DNA of 64,000 nt from Nannocystis sp. (GCA_016712315.1 JADJRG010000013.1:2206001-2270000); one strand, 5' to 3'; counted from the stretch's first letter, positions 1-8,683 are shown. The notes: generated by a model from the sequence alone, not told the origin. Numbers and translations: made by a program.

Positions 1-882
1 GGTCTCGCCGTAGAGCACCGCGAACTTGCCGAGCGCGTCGACCGCGGAGGAGGCGATGTTCTTGTCCTTCTGCTGGAGCGCGTTGAGCGAGATGTTGGCG
101 AGGTGCTCGACCGCCTCGACCGAGGCGAGCTGGCGCTGGTCGATCGCGAGCGCGGCCTTGCCCTTGATCGGCGTGCAGGCGTAGAGGCCGTCGGCGGTGA
201 TCCGGCCGACGATCTTCTCGGGGTCGAGGAAGTCGAAGACGTAGGCGAAGTAGGGGAAGAGCAGGCCGAGGCTCATCGTCATCAGCAGCATCGAGAAGAG
301 CACGCCCCAGCGCGGCACGTTCTCCGCGCCGATCGCGAAGTTCACCCAGACGACGAAGACGGTGCTGGTGACGAAGAAGCCGAGCACGAGCAGGTTGGTG
401 CGCGCGCGGAAGAAGAGGCTGGTGATGTACGGGGTGAAGCGGGTCGCGGCGAGCTGGACGATGATGCTCGAGACGGTGAGCGCGAGCCCGAGCACGGCGG
501 CCATGACCTCGCCGAGGCCGCCGAGGGTGTTTCGCGCCTGCTCGAGGTCCTGGTAGAGGATCGACTTGGTGAGCGTCGCGACCGAGGTCTTGTGCTCTCC
601 AGGCACCTCAGTGAGCACGTCGAGCCAGAAGGCGATCATGAAGATCACCGTCGCCAAGGCGATGATCACCAAGAAGGGCTTGGTCCAGGTGCCGAGCTCG
701 GTCGAGTAGCGCTCGGTCGCCGCCGGCAGCTCCTCTTCAACAAAGTAGGCGCGGGTGAGGGTGCGACCGTCGATCTGGCCGGTCATCGACGACGCGGCGC
801 CTGCGGCCCGCTTGGCCGCGCCGCCGCTCTGCGTCGCAGCCTCTCCTGGCGGCCGCGTCGGCTCGTCCTCGGGCCCGCTCAC
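1..882 (-). CDS. DUF2254 family membrane protein (N-terminal part)
   Basis: The frame is open from a GTG at 882 to the left window edge, so only the first 294 codons are present. A hydrophilic Ala/Gly/Pro-rich start is followed by a TM segment (about residues 69-87) and an extracytoplasmic stretch. Two more TM segments come next, around the motif SIIVQLAATRFTP, which I recall as the hallmark of DUF2254. A fourth TM ends in FPYFAYVFDFLDPEKIVGRI and a soluble region follows. Function is unknown for the family. An ATG at 786 is an alternative start, but residues upstream of it are still open. The gene is divergent from coaX with 51 bp between the starts, so the promoters share that gap. Confidence 0.75.
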   Translation of the reverse strand, partial: MSGPEDEPTRPPGEAATQSGGAAKRAAGAASSMTGQIDGRTLTRAYFVEEELPAATERYSTELGTWTKPFLVIIALATVIFMIAFWLDVLTEVPGEHKTSVATLTKSILYQDLEQARNTLGGLGEVMAAVLGLALTVSSIIVQLAATRFTPYITSLFFRARTNLLVLGFFVTSTVFVVWVNFAIGAENVPRWGVLFSMLLMTMSLGLLFPYFAYVFDFLDPEKIVGRITADGLYACTPIKGKAALAIDQRQLASVEAVEHLANISLNALQQKDKNIASSAVDALGKFAVLYGET

Positions 883-933
883 GGCGCTGACGGTAGCAGG
901 ATTCGCCCAGCTACGGCATAGTGCCGCGACGGC

Positions 934-1752
934 ATGCTGCTCGCGATCGATGTCGGCAACACCAACACCTGCCTCGGCGTCTTCGAGGGGTCGACCCTGC
1001 GCTGCGAGCTGCGCCTGAGCACCCAGCGCGGCTGGACACGCGATGAGGTGGCGATCTCGATCGAGCGCGCGCTCGCGCTGACCGGGCTCGGCTTTCAGGA
1101 CCTCGACGACGCGGTGGTCGCGTCGGTGGTGCCGCCGGCGTTGGCGCCGCTGCTGCGGGCGCTCGCGCGCTACGCGAGGCTCGATCCGCTGGTGATCGAG
1201 CCGGGGATCGACACAGGTATGCCGATCCTCTACGAGCACCCGGAGGAGGTCGGCGCCGACCGCTTGGTCTCGGCCTTCGCGGCGCACCACCGCTACGGCC
1301 GCGATCCGGCCGGCGCGCCGCAGGGCCTCATCGTCGTCGACTTCGGCACGGCGACGACCTTTGACGTGATCTCGCCGGCGCCGGCCTACTTGGGCGGGGT
1401 GATCGCGCCCGGCGTGGGGATCTCGGCGGACGCGCTCTTCACTCGCACCGCCAAGCTGCCGCGGGTGGAGATCCGCAGGCCCGCGCGGGTGGTCGGCCGA
1501 AACACCGTGAGCGCGCTCCAGTCGGGGCTCTTCTTCGGCTATGTGGGCCTGGTCGAGGGGCTGCTGCGGCGCCTCAAGGACGACGTCGGTTGGCCTAGCG
1601 TGGTGATCGCGACCGGCGGCCTCGCCCGCGAGATCGCGCTCGATTCTCCGTTGATCGATCAGGTCGACGACGCCTTGGTGCTCGACGGCCTGCGGCTGCT
1701 GCACGCGCGCAATCGCGAGGGCTCCGGGCCGCGGGATCGTGACAGTCGATGA
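934..1752 (+). CDS. coaX: Type III pantothenate kinase
   Basis: CoaX phosphorylates pantothenate in the first step of coenzyme A synthesis. It belongs to the ASKHA fold, and type III enzymes are usually insensitive to CoA feedback. Visible motifs are the N-terminal phosphate loop D6-VGNTNT, GADR at 107-110, and DFGTATTFD at 136-144. Length (272 aa) is slightly above the usual 255-260 because of a charged tail. The stop overlaps the ATG of the next gene (ATGA, 1749-1752), so translational coupling with the membrane thioredoxin is likely. No second pantothenate kinase is seen in the window. Confidence 0.95.
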   Translation: MLLAIDVGNTNTCLGVFEGSTLRCELRLSTQRGWTRDEVAISIERALALTGLGFQDLDDAVVASVVPPALAPLLRALARYARLDPLVIEPGIDTGMPILYEHPEEVGADRLVSAFAAHHRYGRDPAGAPQGLIVVDFGTATTFDVISPAPAYLGGVIAPGVGISADALFTRTAKLPRVEIRRPARVVGRNTVSALQSGLFFGYVGLVEGLLRRLKDDVGWPSVVIATGGLAREIALDSPLIDQVDDALVLDGLRLLHARNREGSGPRDRDSR

Positions 1753-2798
1753 TCGGGCTGCTGTCGCGCCTCGGCGGGGTGCTCTCGCGCCCGCGCAGGA
1801 CCCTCGCCGCGCTCCGACCCGGCGAAGGCGCGAGCGACGGCCTGGCGCTGCTGCTGCTCTACACGGTCGGCGCCAAGCTCGAGCCGCTGGCCCGCGGCGT
1901 CGCGAGCTTCCAAGCGAGCGCGGGCGCGGCGGCGGCGCTCGGGCTCGCGCTGTCGGTGGTGGCCTTCTTGCCGTGGGCGCTGTGTGGCCTCGGGGTGGAG
2001 CTCGCGCTGGGTCGCGGGCGCTCGGTCGCGAGCGAGCTGCTCAAGGCGCCGCTGGTGGTCTGCGCGGCGGCGGCGGTGCTGCTCGATCACCTGGGCGCGC
2101 CGCTGCCAGGCCCAGACTATCTGCCAGAGCTGCTCGGCGGGGTGATCTCCGTGGCGCTGGCGCTGTGGGTTCGTCCGGTCGCCTCGCGGACCGGGGAGGA
2201 CGCGGCCCGGACGGACGCACAGCCCGCGCGCGGTCGCGGCCGGGCGTGGCTCGGAGGCCTCGCGCTCGCGCTGATCGCCGTCGCGGGGATCGCCGACGCG
2301 CGGGTGATCCGCGCGCGATGGTCGACGATGGCGCCGCTCGGCGTCGGCGAGGAGGCGCCCTCCTTCCGCGCGCCGCTGCTGGAGGGCGGGGAATTCAGCG
2401 AGGCGTCGCTGGCGGAGGCGCCGCACCTGCTGGTCTTTTGGACCACGTGGTGCGGGGTCTGTGCGCAGGAGATGCCGATGATCGCGGCGATGAGCCGGCG
2501 CTACGCGGCGCGCGGCCTGCGGGTGGTCGCGATCAACGCGGACGCGGGGGCGGCCGCCGATCCGTCGCGGAGGGCGCTGGTCGAGGCGTACCAGCGCGCG
2601 CACGAGATGCCCGCCGCTGGCCTGCGGATCGCGATGGATGAGGGCTCGGCGCGCGCGGCCTTTCGCGCGCGGGTGTTCCCCCACTTGGTCGTGATCGGCC
2701 GCGGCGGGCAGATCCACCACATGTTCCAGGGGCGGACCTTCGAGTCGACGCTGGCGGGGGCGATCGAGGAGGTCTTGGCGGGGGGCGGGGAGCGATGA
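1749..2798 (+). CDS. Membrane-anchored TlpA-like thioredoxin fused to a Yip1-like membrane domain
   Basis: 349 aa. Residues 1-145 are a polytopic membrane domain opening with RPRRTLAALRPGEG, the type of start seen in Yip1-family proteins. A further TM at about 168-184 leads into a TlpA/ResA-type thioredoxin domain (about 196-345) with the redox motif W-C235-G-V-C238. The thioredoxin domain should therefore face the periplasm and reduce or isomerise thiols there; partners are unknown. The ATG overlaps the coaX stop, and its own stop overlaps the next ATG, so the three genes look co-transcribed. The Yip1-like assignment rests on topology and the opening motif only; the thioredoxin part is firm. 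Confidence 0.85.
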   Translation: MIGLLSRLGGVLSRPRRTLAALRPGEGASDGLALLLLYTVGAKLEPLARGVASFQASAGAAAALGLALSVVAFLPWALCGLGVELALGRGRSVASELLKAPLVVCAAAAVLLDHLGAPLPGPDYLPELLGGVISVALALWVRPVASRTGEDAARTDAQPARGRGRAWLGGLALALIAVAGIADARVIRARWSTMAPLGVGEEAPSFRAPLLEGGEFSEASLAEAPHLLVFWTTWCGVCAQEMPMIAAMSRRYAARGLRVVAINADAGAAADPSRRALVEAYQRAHEMPAAGLRIAMDEGSARAAFRARVFPHLVVIGRGGQIHHMFQGRTFESTLAGAIEEVLAGGGER

Positions 2799-3457
2799 GG
2801 GCTGTCTCTTGGGCTATGTTTGTCGTCGCGGGCGCGTGCGCTGCGGAGCCGGAGGACCCGGCGCACTATCCGGTCGTCGGCGGCTGCGAGGGCGCGGGCG
2901 CGGCGACGCGTGATCCTTTTGTCGACTGCGTGGACGAGCTGCGGCCGCGGGGCGCGAGCTTCGGCCACGACCGGGCGCCAGCGGTGGTGATGGGCCCGCC
3001 GCGCGGCGGCGGCGGGCTGGGCGGTGTGGACGTGCTCTCGCTCGGCTGCGGCGGCGAGATCACGCTCTTCTTCGACGAGCCGGCGATCGTCGACGGGCCA
3101 GGCGCGGACTTCGTGGTCTTTGAGAACCCGTTCGCGCTCGGCGACGGCACCTTCGTCGAGCCCGCGCGCGTGCTGGCCAGCGAGGATGGCGTAGAGTGGC
3201 GCGAATTCCCGTGCGCGCTGGCCCAGCGGCCGCCGATCGGCTGCGCAGGGATCGGCCTGGTCTCGGCGGAGAGCTTCGACCAGGGCGACCCGGAGGCCAG
3301 CGGCGGGGACTCGTTTGACCTCAAAGAGATCGGCCTCGCGCGCGCCACGTACGTGCGCCTCATCGACGCAGGTGAGGCGTACTACGGCCACCGCATGTGG
3401 TGCGAGGGGCCCTCCGGGGGCTTTGATCTCGACGCGATCGCGGCGGTGATCCGCTAG
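2795..3457 (+). CDS. Putative secreted lipoprotein, cell-surface family
   Basis: 220 aa. The signal peptide ends in VVAGAC, with the lipidated Cys at 15. The mature part has the run LSLGCGGEITLFF then DGPGADFVVFENPF. I have seen this pattern in myxobacterial and planctomycete proteins annotated only as cell surface protein, a beta-rich fold of unknown role. Six or more Cys residues suggest disulfides. It is the third gene of the coaX operon (ATGA overlap). Its stop overlaps by 4 bp the stop of the convergent propeller lipoprotein gene. Confidence 0.7.
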   Translation: MRAVSWAMFVVAGACAAEPEDPAHYPVVGGCEGAGAATRDPFVDCVDELRPRGASFGHDRAPAVVMGPPRGGGGLGGVDVLSLGCGGEITLFFDEPAIVDGPGADFVVFENPFALGDGTFVEPARVLASEDGVEWREFPCALAQRPPIGCAGIGLVSAESFDQGDPEASGGDSFDLKEIGLARATYVRLIDAGEAYYGHRMWCEGPSGGFDLDAIAAVIR

Positions 3458-4878
3458 CCGGGCGGCACGATGACGCTCTTGAGCTGGCCGCCGGTCATGT
3501 CGCTATAGACGTAGTGGTTGCCAGGGACCGAGACCTGCTGCATCGCCGGCACGTTGAGCGGGTCGATCTTCCAGGCCCAGCCGCCTTGGTCGACGAGCCA
3601 CACGTAGCCCTCGATGTCGACGCTCACGCCGATCGCGGTCGAGCACTGGCCGAGGTTGTGGTTGGCGACGAGGGTGCGGCTCTTGGTGTCGATCTCGACG
3701 AGGCCGCAGGGGCTGTTGGAGGCGATCCAGCCGTGGCCGTTGTGATCGATCGCCATGCCGCGGTGGCAGGCGTTGGTGCCGGCGACGGAGATCCAGGTCT
3801 GCGCGTTGATGTCGTAGGTCGAGACCGGGCCCGAGCAGCCGGCCATCCACGGGTTGCCGTCGGGGTCGACGGTCATGCCGTAGGTCTGGATGTTGCCCGG
3901 CTGCGGGATCCGGGTGAGCGAGATCGGATCTTGGTCGGTGTTGATCCGCATCAGCTCGCCGCGCAGGCCGGTGAACCAGGGGCGCTGCTGCGGGTCGAGC
4001 GCGCCGCCGTAGGGGGAGTAGCCGGTGCCTTGCCAAGAGGGCGCTTGCAGCGTGAGCTCGACGGCGCCCGTCTGGCCGTCGATCCGCGCGAACTCGCCGT
4101 TGCCGCCGTTCAGATAGCCGACCCAGACCTTGGGGTTGATATAGGAGCAGGTGGCCTCGTTCCAGTCGCCGAGGGTCCAGGTGATCCCGCGCGGGCCGCG
4201 TTGGTGGTTGCCGGCCGCCGGGCCGTGGACCACCGACCAGATCATGCACTCGTCCTCGTTCCACGGGCGCACGTCGGCGGCGTTGATCGAGGTGTCGATC
4301 ACGCCGTTGCCGTTGCGGTCGATGCAGTCGGCGATGTTGGCGGCGAAGGCGGTGGAGCGGCCGGTGTCGCGGCTGTTGACGACGACGAAGCGGCCGTCGC
4401 CCGAGACGGCGGTGCGGGAGACGCTCTCGCCGCCGCCGCCGGGGCCGGAGTTGTAGCGGTTCTCCTCGACGGTGGTGAACGTGTTGATCTTGGAGACGGT
4501 GCCGTCGCTGGTCGTGGGGATCCAGATGTAGCTGTTCTTCTCCGCGTTGGGGCCGGCGCAGGGGTCGATGTCGCCGTCCGGTTGATCGCCGAGGTCGAAC
4601 TTCGGCGCCGTGTCGCTCGCGGAGCCGCTCGCGCCCGAGCTGGAGCCGGCGCTCGTGCCGGTGCCGGCGCTCGTGCCGGCGCTCGCGCTGTCGCTCTCGC
4701 TGTCGCTCTCGCCTTCGCCCGTGGTCGAGCCCGCGCTCGCCGTCGCGGTGACGCTGATGCCCGTGATCGACGCGCCGGTCTCGTCGCCGCTGCCGCCGCC
4801 GCTGTCACCACACGCGAGCAGGAGCGAGAGGGGGAGGCAGAGCTGCGAGGTGAACGAAGAGGCGCGATATGCCATCAT
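3454..4878 (-). CDS. Lipoprotein with low-complexity linker and Vgb/NHL-like beta-propeller
   Basis: 474 aa from the chosen ATG at 4878 (MMAYR). An upstream in-frame ATG at 4914 would place charged residues before the signal peptide, so the shorter start is preferred. The lipobox is LLLAC with Cys at about 23. Next comes a Gly/Ser/Thr/Glu-rich linker (about 25-90) built from repeated Ala-Gly-Thr-Ser and Ser-Asp-Ser-Glu units, typical of Nannocystaceae surface lipoproteins. The rest has repeating Gly-Trp/Asn-Pro-Trp blades, resembling streptogramin-lyase-like propellers. Residues that would make it a lyase cannot be assigned. It is probably an outer-surface binding protein. Confidence 0.7.
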   Translation of the reverse strand: MMAYRASSFTSQLCLPLSLLLACGDSGGGSGDETGASITGISVTATASAGSTTGEGESDSESDSASAGTSAGTGTSAGSSSGASGSASDTAPKFDLGDQPDGDIDPCAGPNAEKNSYIWIPTTSDGTVSKINTFTTVEENRYNSGPGGGGESVSRTAVSGDGRFVVVNSRDTGRSTAFAANIADCIDRNGNGVIDTSINAADVRPWNEDECMIWSVVHGPAAGNHQRGPRGITWTLGDWNEATCSYINPKVWVGYLNGGNGEFARIDGQTGAVELTLQAPSWQGTGYSPYGGALDPQQRPWFTGLRGELMRINTDQDPISLTRIPQPGNIQTYGMTVDPDGNPWMAGCSGPVSTYDINAQTWISVAGTNACHRGMAIDHNGHGWIASNSPCGLVEIDTKSRTLVANHNLGQCSTAIGVSVDIEGYVWLVDQGGWAWKIDPLNVPAMQQVSVPGNHYVYSDMTGGQLKSVIVPPG

Positions 4879-5010
4879 GGGCGGATTATCTCGCGAGCTC
4901 GCGCGATTCCGCAAGATGCCCGCAAAAGTCGCGGAGGGGCGGCGCGCCGCCGGCCAGGACGGTGTTTTTCGGCGGGCTGGCCGGCTGCGGTCCTCGTGCA
5001 GACCGGCGGG

Positions 5011-5514
5011 CTAAGGGAGCGTGAGGGTCGCGCTCGCGCTCTTGCATACGGGCGGGCAGCCCTCGCCGTTCGGCTGCGACTGGACGTAGGTCGGGGTGAA
5101 GGTGCGGGCGAGCAGCGGCGCGCCGCCCCGCGAGATCGTCAGCTCGACGGTCTTGGGGGCGCCGGTGAAGAGGATGTCCGAAAAGCCATGTGACTCGGGC
5201 GGCAAGGCGCACCCGGACTCGCCGATCTGCACCGCGCCGGCGGCGTCACAGGTGAGCGCGGGGCCGCCGTCGCAGGCGGGTAGGGGCAAGGCGCCGGTGC
5301 AGGTGACAGGCGCGCCGTCGATCACGAACGCGAAGCTGTACTCGCCCGCCGGCCAGGCGCTGCTCGGCCTTAGCTCGACGTAAAAGCCGTCCATGCAGCC
5401 GATCATGGTGCACGCGCGGGGGCCGTCGTCGCCAGGGGCGGCCGGCTCCGCGCCGCGGTTGCAGTGGAGCGAGGCGAGGACGAGCGCGGCGAGGAGAGCC
5501 GGGGTGGGACGCAT
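5011..5514 (-). CDS. Putative lipoprotein, Cys-rich
   Basis: 167 aa from ATG 5514. The N-terminus MRPTPALLAALVLASLHC gives a clear lipobox with Cys18. The same frame stays open upstream to 6096, but that stretch overlaps two other genes on this strand and has no coding look. The mature protein has about nine Cys and a beta-rich pattern (YSFAFVIDG, TVELTISRG), suggesting an Ig-like or lectin-like secreted fold. No family is recognised. It stands alone between the propeller lipoprotein and the SGNH operon. Confidence 0.65.
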   Translation of the reverse strand: MRPTPALLAALVLASLHCNRGAEPAAPGDDGPRACTMIGCMDGFYVELRPSSAWPAGEYSFAFVIDGAPVTCTGALPLPACDGGPALTCDAAGAVQIGESGCALPPESHGFSDILFTGAPKTVELTISRGGAPLLARTFTPTYVQSQPNGEGCPPVCKSASATLTLP

Positions 5515-5531
5515 GACGGTGACATTGCCCA

Positions 5532-5572
5532 GCGCCTCGGCTGCGCGCAAGCGCGGCGCCTCGGCTGCGCGC
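5532..5572. repeat. 17-bp direct repeat, two copies
   Basis: The 17-mer GCGCCTCGGCTGCGCGC occurs at 5532-5548 and again, identical, at 5556-5572 (period 24 bp). It lies just upstream of the Cys-rich lipoprotein start at 5514, within the 155-bp gap before the small membrane protein gene. It could be a binding site pair or simple GC-rich slippage; nothing else supports a function. Confidence 0.5.
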
Positions 5573-5669
5573 GGCCCCGCGCCGCGGGTGAACGAGGCGG
5601 TCGGCCAAACCAGGTTATGGGTGCTCGAGCGGGCGCTGTTGATGGATCGTCGGCGCGCGCCCGTGGTGC

Positions 5670-5894
5670 TCACTCCTGGGTGGGCTCGCGCCGCGCCTTC
5701 GCGCGCGCGCGCTGCATCTTCCAGAGGCGCACGACCGCGTCGGAGAGCACGCCCTGCGCTTGTTTGCCGAGGGACTTGCCCTTGCCCTTGCGGCTGGCGT
5801 GGCCGAGCTGCGCGCCTACCCAGAGCCCGGCGATCACCGCGAGGATCAAGATGATGAGGAGGATGGCGGGATGAAGGGTCGGGTCGGCGTTCAC
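5670..5894 (-). CDS. Small single-TM protein
   Basis: 74 aa. A short acidic start is followed by one strong TM (about residues 10-28, ILLIILILAVIAGLWVGAQ) and a Lys/Arg-rich cytoplasmic tail ending in acidic residues. No family is recognised. It follows the SGNH hydrolase gene on the same strand by 18 bp and is probably the last gene of that operon, perhaps a membrane partner. Coding is supported by the sharp TM/basic-tail design and operonic spacing. Confidence 0.55.
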   Translation of the reverse strand: MNADPTLHPAILLIILILAVIAGLWVGAQLGHASRKGKGKSLGKQAQGVLSDAVVRLWKMQRARAKARREPTQE

Positions 5895-5912
5895 TGCGGC
5901 ATCCCTGAGCGG

Positions 5913-7025
5913 TTAAGGAGCACCGTGGAGGATACGCAAAAGCTCGCGGATCCAGGGCGGATAAAAGGGCAAGAGGACCTGATCGACCGCGTCGCTGGTC
6001 GGCGGCGGCGGGGTGTCGGCGGCGGCGGCGGCGGCGCTCGCGCCAGCGGGCAGCTCGGGGCAGGTGCAGCCCCACGAGTCGGGGAGAGAGGGACACACGA
6101 GCTCGGCGATCCGACGGTGGCCCTCGGCGTTGGGGTGGATGTGATCAAAGGAGCGCAGCTCCGCCCGCAAGAACCACCGCGGCAGCTCCGCCGCGAGGCT
6201 CGCCTCGGCGTCGAGCCGGGCGGCGCGCTCGTCGTCGCTGAGGCCGGCGAGCGCGCGCCTCCACGCGGGGTCTCGCTCGAGCTCGCGCCGCAGCTTCTCT
6301 CGGTCGCGGAGCGGCGCGTCGGCGGCTCGAAGGTAGGGGGCGCGGTAGAGATCGACGGCGATGTCAGGGAGCTCGGCGGGATCCCAGGGCGCGTCGGCGC
6401 CGCCCGGCCGGCGCCCAGCGTGCTCTCCCAGCGCCTCACGCGGGCTGAGGGCGCCGAGCACGTAGTCGACGATCGTGCGGGTGAAGCGGAAGTAACGCAG
6501 CCCCTGCGCGCCGCCCCAGCGCTGGCGATCACCCTCGTCTCCCCACGGCGTCAAGGTCAGGCCGACGACCTTGAGCCCGCGTCGGTGCGCGAGCAGGTAG
6601 AGCTCGCGCATGTGATGGTTGGTGCTCTCCGGCATGCCGACGCTGTTGAGGCCGCCCTGAAAGACCAGCCAATACTCGCCTGTCCGAAAGTTCAGGCGGT
6701 GGTTGTCGAGCACCTGCTGGCGGAAGCGCTGCTTGAGCTGGAGGGCGCCGTAGCCGGTCTTGGAGAGGTTCTTGACCTCGGCGTTGCGGCAGAGCTGGGC
6801 GAGCCGCTCGGCGTAAGGGAGGCGGGGCCAGGCGCCGATCGAGCCGGCGAGCACGACGACCTTCACGGGCCGGGAGGGGTCCTTAAAGGCCCAATTGGCG
6901 GGCTCTGGCGGCTCCTCCGCGGCTGGCGGGGTGAGCGGCTCTTCGGCGGCGAGCGGGCCTGCGCGGGTGAACGCGGCGGCTGCGACGAGCGCGGGCGCGA
7001 GGCGGCGTAGGATCACGGCGAGCAA
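5913..7025 (-). CDS. SGNH/GDSL-type hydrolase, exported
   Basis: 370 aa with an N-terminal signal sequence (about 1-27). SGNH blocks are readable: block I GSIGAWP with the likely nucleophile Ser62, block II Gly in SKTGYGA (about 88-94), block III GGLNS (124-128, Asn127 oxyanion), and block V F-D294-HIH297-PNAEGH with the Asp/His pair. Such enzymes are esterases or O-deacetylases of lipids, cell-wall or polysaccharide acyl groups; the substrate cannot be told from sequence. The C-terminal 60 residues are Ala/Pro-rich with a Cys-x-Cys. It sits 5 bp after an upstream lipoprotein gene and 18 bp before a small membrane protein gene, which suggests envelope polymer modification. Confidence 0.75.
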   Translation of the reverse strand: MLAVILRRLAPALVAAAAFTRAGPLAAEEPLTPPAAEEPPEPANWAFKDPSRPVKVVVLAGSIGAWPRLPYAERLAQLCRNAEVKNLSKTGYGALQLKQRFRQQVLDNHRLNFRTGEYWLVFQGGLNSVGMPESTNHHMRELYLLAHRRGLKVVGLTLTPWGDEGDRQRWGGAQGLRYFRFTRTIVDYVLGALSPREALGEHAGRRPGGADAPWDPAELPDIAVDLYRAPYLRAADAPLRDREKLRRELERDPAWRRALAGLSDDERAARLDAEASLAAELPRWFLRAELRSFDHIHPNAEGHRRIAELVCPSLPDSWGCTCPELPAGASAAAAAADTPPPPTSDAVDQVLLPFYPPWIRELLRILHGAP

Positions 7026-7030
7026 GGCGA

Positions 7031-7705
7031 CTACTCCACCACAGTGAAGCTGGCGGCGGCCAGCTCGACCTGATCGACGGACAAGATCCGCACGGTCCAG
7101 TCGCCGATGTATTCGCCGCGCAGCGCCAGGTAAGCGCGGGTCCGGTAGGCGTGCAGCGGCGGGATCGTCAGGCCCCGGCGGCGCTGCGTCGAGGCGCTCT
7201 CCTTCTCCCAGACGACCTCGACCTGCTCCTCGACGCGGCTGTGCACCGCCCGGAAGCAGACGTTGACCTGCTCGCCCGCGCGCACCGAGAAGGCGTCGCT
7301 CTTGCCCTCGCAGCCCTGCTTGCCGTAGGCGCTGCCGAGCCAGATCTTGTCGACGTGGATCCCCGTCTGACCGATCCCGCCGACCGGGGGGCCGTCGTGG
7401 ATCGCCAAGGGGATGCGGCTGAAGGCCCGCGCGGCGGCTGGCGATGCGCCCTGCGGCGGCTCGCGGAGGTCGCGCGGCGTCGCTTCATTGATCGGCGGGT
7501 CCTTCGCCGGCTGCGGCGCGCGGGGCTTGGGATCGGCGTGGGGCGCCTGGGAGGCCGTCGCTGAGGGTAAGCGGACCGCCGGCGGCTTGCTCGGGCGGGC
7601 GAGCTCGTCGGTCTCTGGCGACGAGGCGTAGGACTGGCAGCCCCCGATCGCGAGGGCGCCTAACAAGGAGATCCCCGTCGGTGCTCGTGCCGCGAGGGGG
7701 CGCAT
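7031..7705 (-). CDS. Putative lipoprotein (first gene of SGNH operon)
   Basis: 224 aa from ATG 7705, chosen because the signal peptide and lipobox ALAIGGC (Cys23) follow directly; the open frame to 7837 adds an Arg-rich leader unlike a signal. A Pro-rich spacer (about 30-85) precedes a C-terminal domain (about 110-224) with two Cys and a beta-sandwich-like pattern (VNVCFRAVHS, YIGDWTVRILSVD). It resembles the CARDB/DUF2914 style of envelope proteins, but I cannot name the family with confidence. Its stop is 5 bp from the SGNH hydrolase start, so the two are very likely co-expressed. Confidence 0.65.
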   Translation of the reverse strand: MRPLAARAPTGISLLGALAIGGCQSYASSPETDELARPSKPPAVRLPSATASQAPHADPKPRAPQPAKDPPINEATPRDLREPPQGASPAAARAFSRIPLAIHDGPPVGGIGQTGIHVDKIWLGSAYGKQGCEGKSDAFSVRAGEQVNVCFRAVHSRVEEQVEVVWEKESASTQRRRGLTIPPLHAYRTRAYLALRGEYIGDWTVRILSVDQVELAAASFTVVE

Positions 7706-7797
7706 CGCGGCGCAGTCTAGCAGCGCCGCGCGAAACCAGCGCGGCCTCGTCGCTCGACGCGCCCGCGGTCGTGGCGCGGTCGCGCGGTCGCGTGCTC

Positions 7798-7827
7798 TTG
7801 CGCCAGGCGCGGTCTGCGGCCTATAGA
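7798..7827 (+). promoter_or_regulatory. Candidate sigma-70-type promoter
   Basis: TTGCGC (7798-7803), an 18-bp spacer, then TATAGA (7822-7827). The start ATG of the downstream lipoprotein is at 7836, so a transcript from here would have almost no leader. The match is moderate and the placement close to the ATG is unusual. Confidence 0.3.
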
Positions 7828-7835
7828 GACAGTCC

Positions 7836-8633
7836 ATGAGCTCGTTTCGCCCCCGCCTCTCCCCCCTCGCCCTGACCGCGCTCGCCGGCGCGCTGGTGAG
7901 CGGCTGCGATAGCCCGCACTACCAGCCGACGTGGGCCTCGAAGCCCGCGCTCGCCGCGACGGCGCCGGGGCGGCCGATCCCAGCGGGCTCCTTTGAAGGG
8001 GCCAGCCGCAGCCTGCTCAACGAGTACGAGAGCCGCGATCCGGTGCCTCGCGAGGAGCCCTTGACCTGGGCGTTGCCCTTCAACGCCAAGCGGATCGTGG
8101 TCGGGCTCCTGATCATGGCGGCGCGCGATGATTTCCGCGATCTGGGGCTGATCGTCGCCCGCGACGCGCGCTGGGGGATCCCGGATCGCCGCGAGCTCGA
8201 GGCCACCAAGATCCTCGCCGACGGCGGCGGTCGCTTCATGGAGGCCTTCCGCGCGGCGGCGTCGCGCTTCGACGCGAAGGCGGCCTTTAACTGCCCGCCG
8301 ATCCCCAACCAGCTGCAAGACTACGTGCGCGGCGGCGCCGAGCCGATGTGGTGCTTCTACCTCAGCCAAGACCGCACCGATGTGCTGGCCTTTAAGCTGG
8401 TGGTCGAGGGCGGCGCCGCGAAGATCGGCTACGTGGGCCTCTTCCCCGAGCGACCGAACGGGTCCTTCGCGGTGCCGCCAGGGAACGACTCGCCGCCGAT
8501 GGTCCCGCAGATGATCCGGCGCCGCTTTGAGCCCGGACCGCCGCTGCTCCGGCCCGCGCCGGCGGCCCCGACGGATCCCTCGGTCGCCGCGCCAGAGGCC
8601 CCGGCGGCGGCCCCAGCGAGCGCGCCCGAGTAG
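7836..8633 (+). CDS. Putative lipoprotein of unknown function
   Basis: 265 aa. The signal peptide ends in GALVSGC (Cys24). The mature domain (about 40-225) is mixed alpha/beta with two Cys and the phrase RGGAEPMWCFYLSQDRTDV. The last 30 residues are a Pro/Ala tail. No family is recognised. It is divergent from the SGNH operon's lipoprotein (131 bp between starts) and convergent with the next lipoprotein gene across a hairpin. Confidence 0.6.
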   Translation: MSSFRPRLSPLALTALAGALVSGCDSPHYQPTWASKPALAATAPGRPIPAGSFEGASRSLLNEYESRDPVPREEPLTWALPFNAKRIVVGLLIMAARDDFRDLGLIVARDARWGIPDRRELEATKILADGGGRFMEAFRAAASRFDAKAAFNCPPIPNQLQDYVRGGAEPMWCFYLSQDRTDVLAFKLVVEGGAAKIGYVGLFPERPNGSFAVPPGNDSPPMVPQMIRRRFEPGPPLLRPAPAAPTDPSVAAPEAPAAAPASAPE

Positions 8634-8683
8634 CGCTAAGGCGCATCAAATCGCGCCAATTATTGAATCTAGGAGACAGAGCG

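Noticed and set aside
103..921. 272-codon plus-strand frame at the window start
   Set aside because: Shadow of the minus-strand DUF2254 gene; composition is Arg/Asp/Glu/Gly-rich as expected of antisense to GC-rich coding DNA.
5514..6096. Long N-terminal extension of the lipoprotein frame on the minus strand
   Set aside because: It overlaps two other supported genes on the same strand, while a perfect signal peptide and lipobox begin at 5514.
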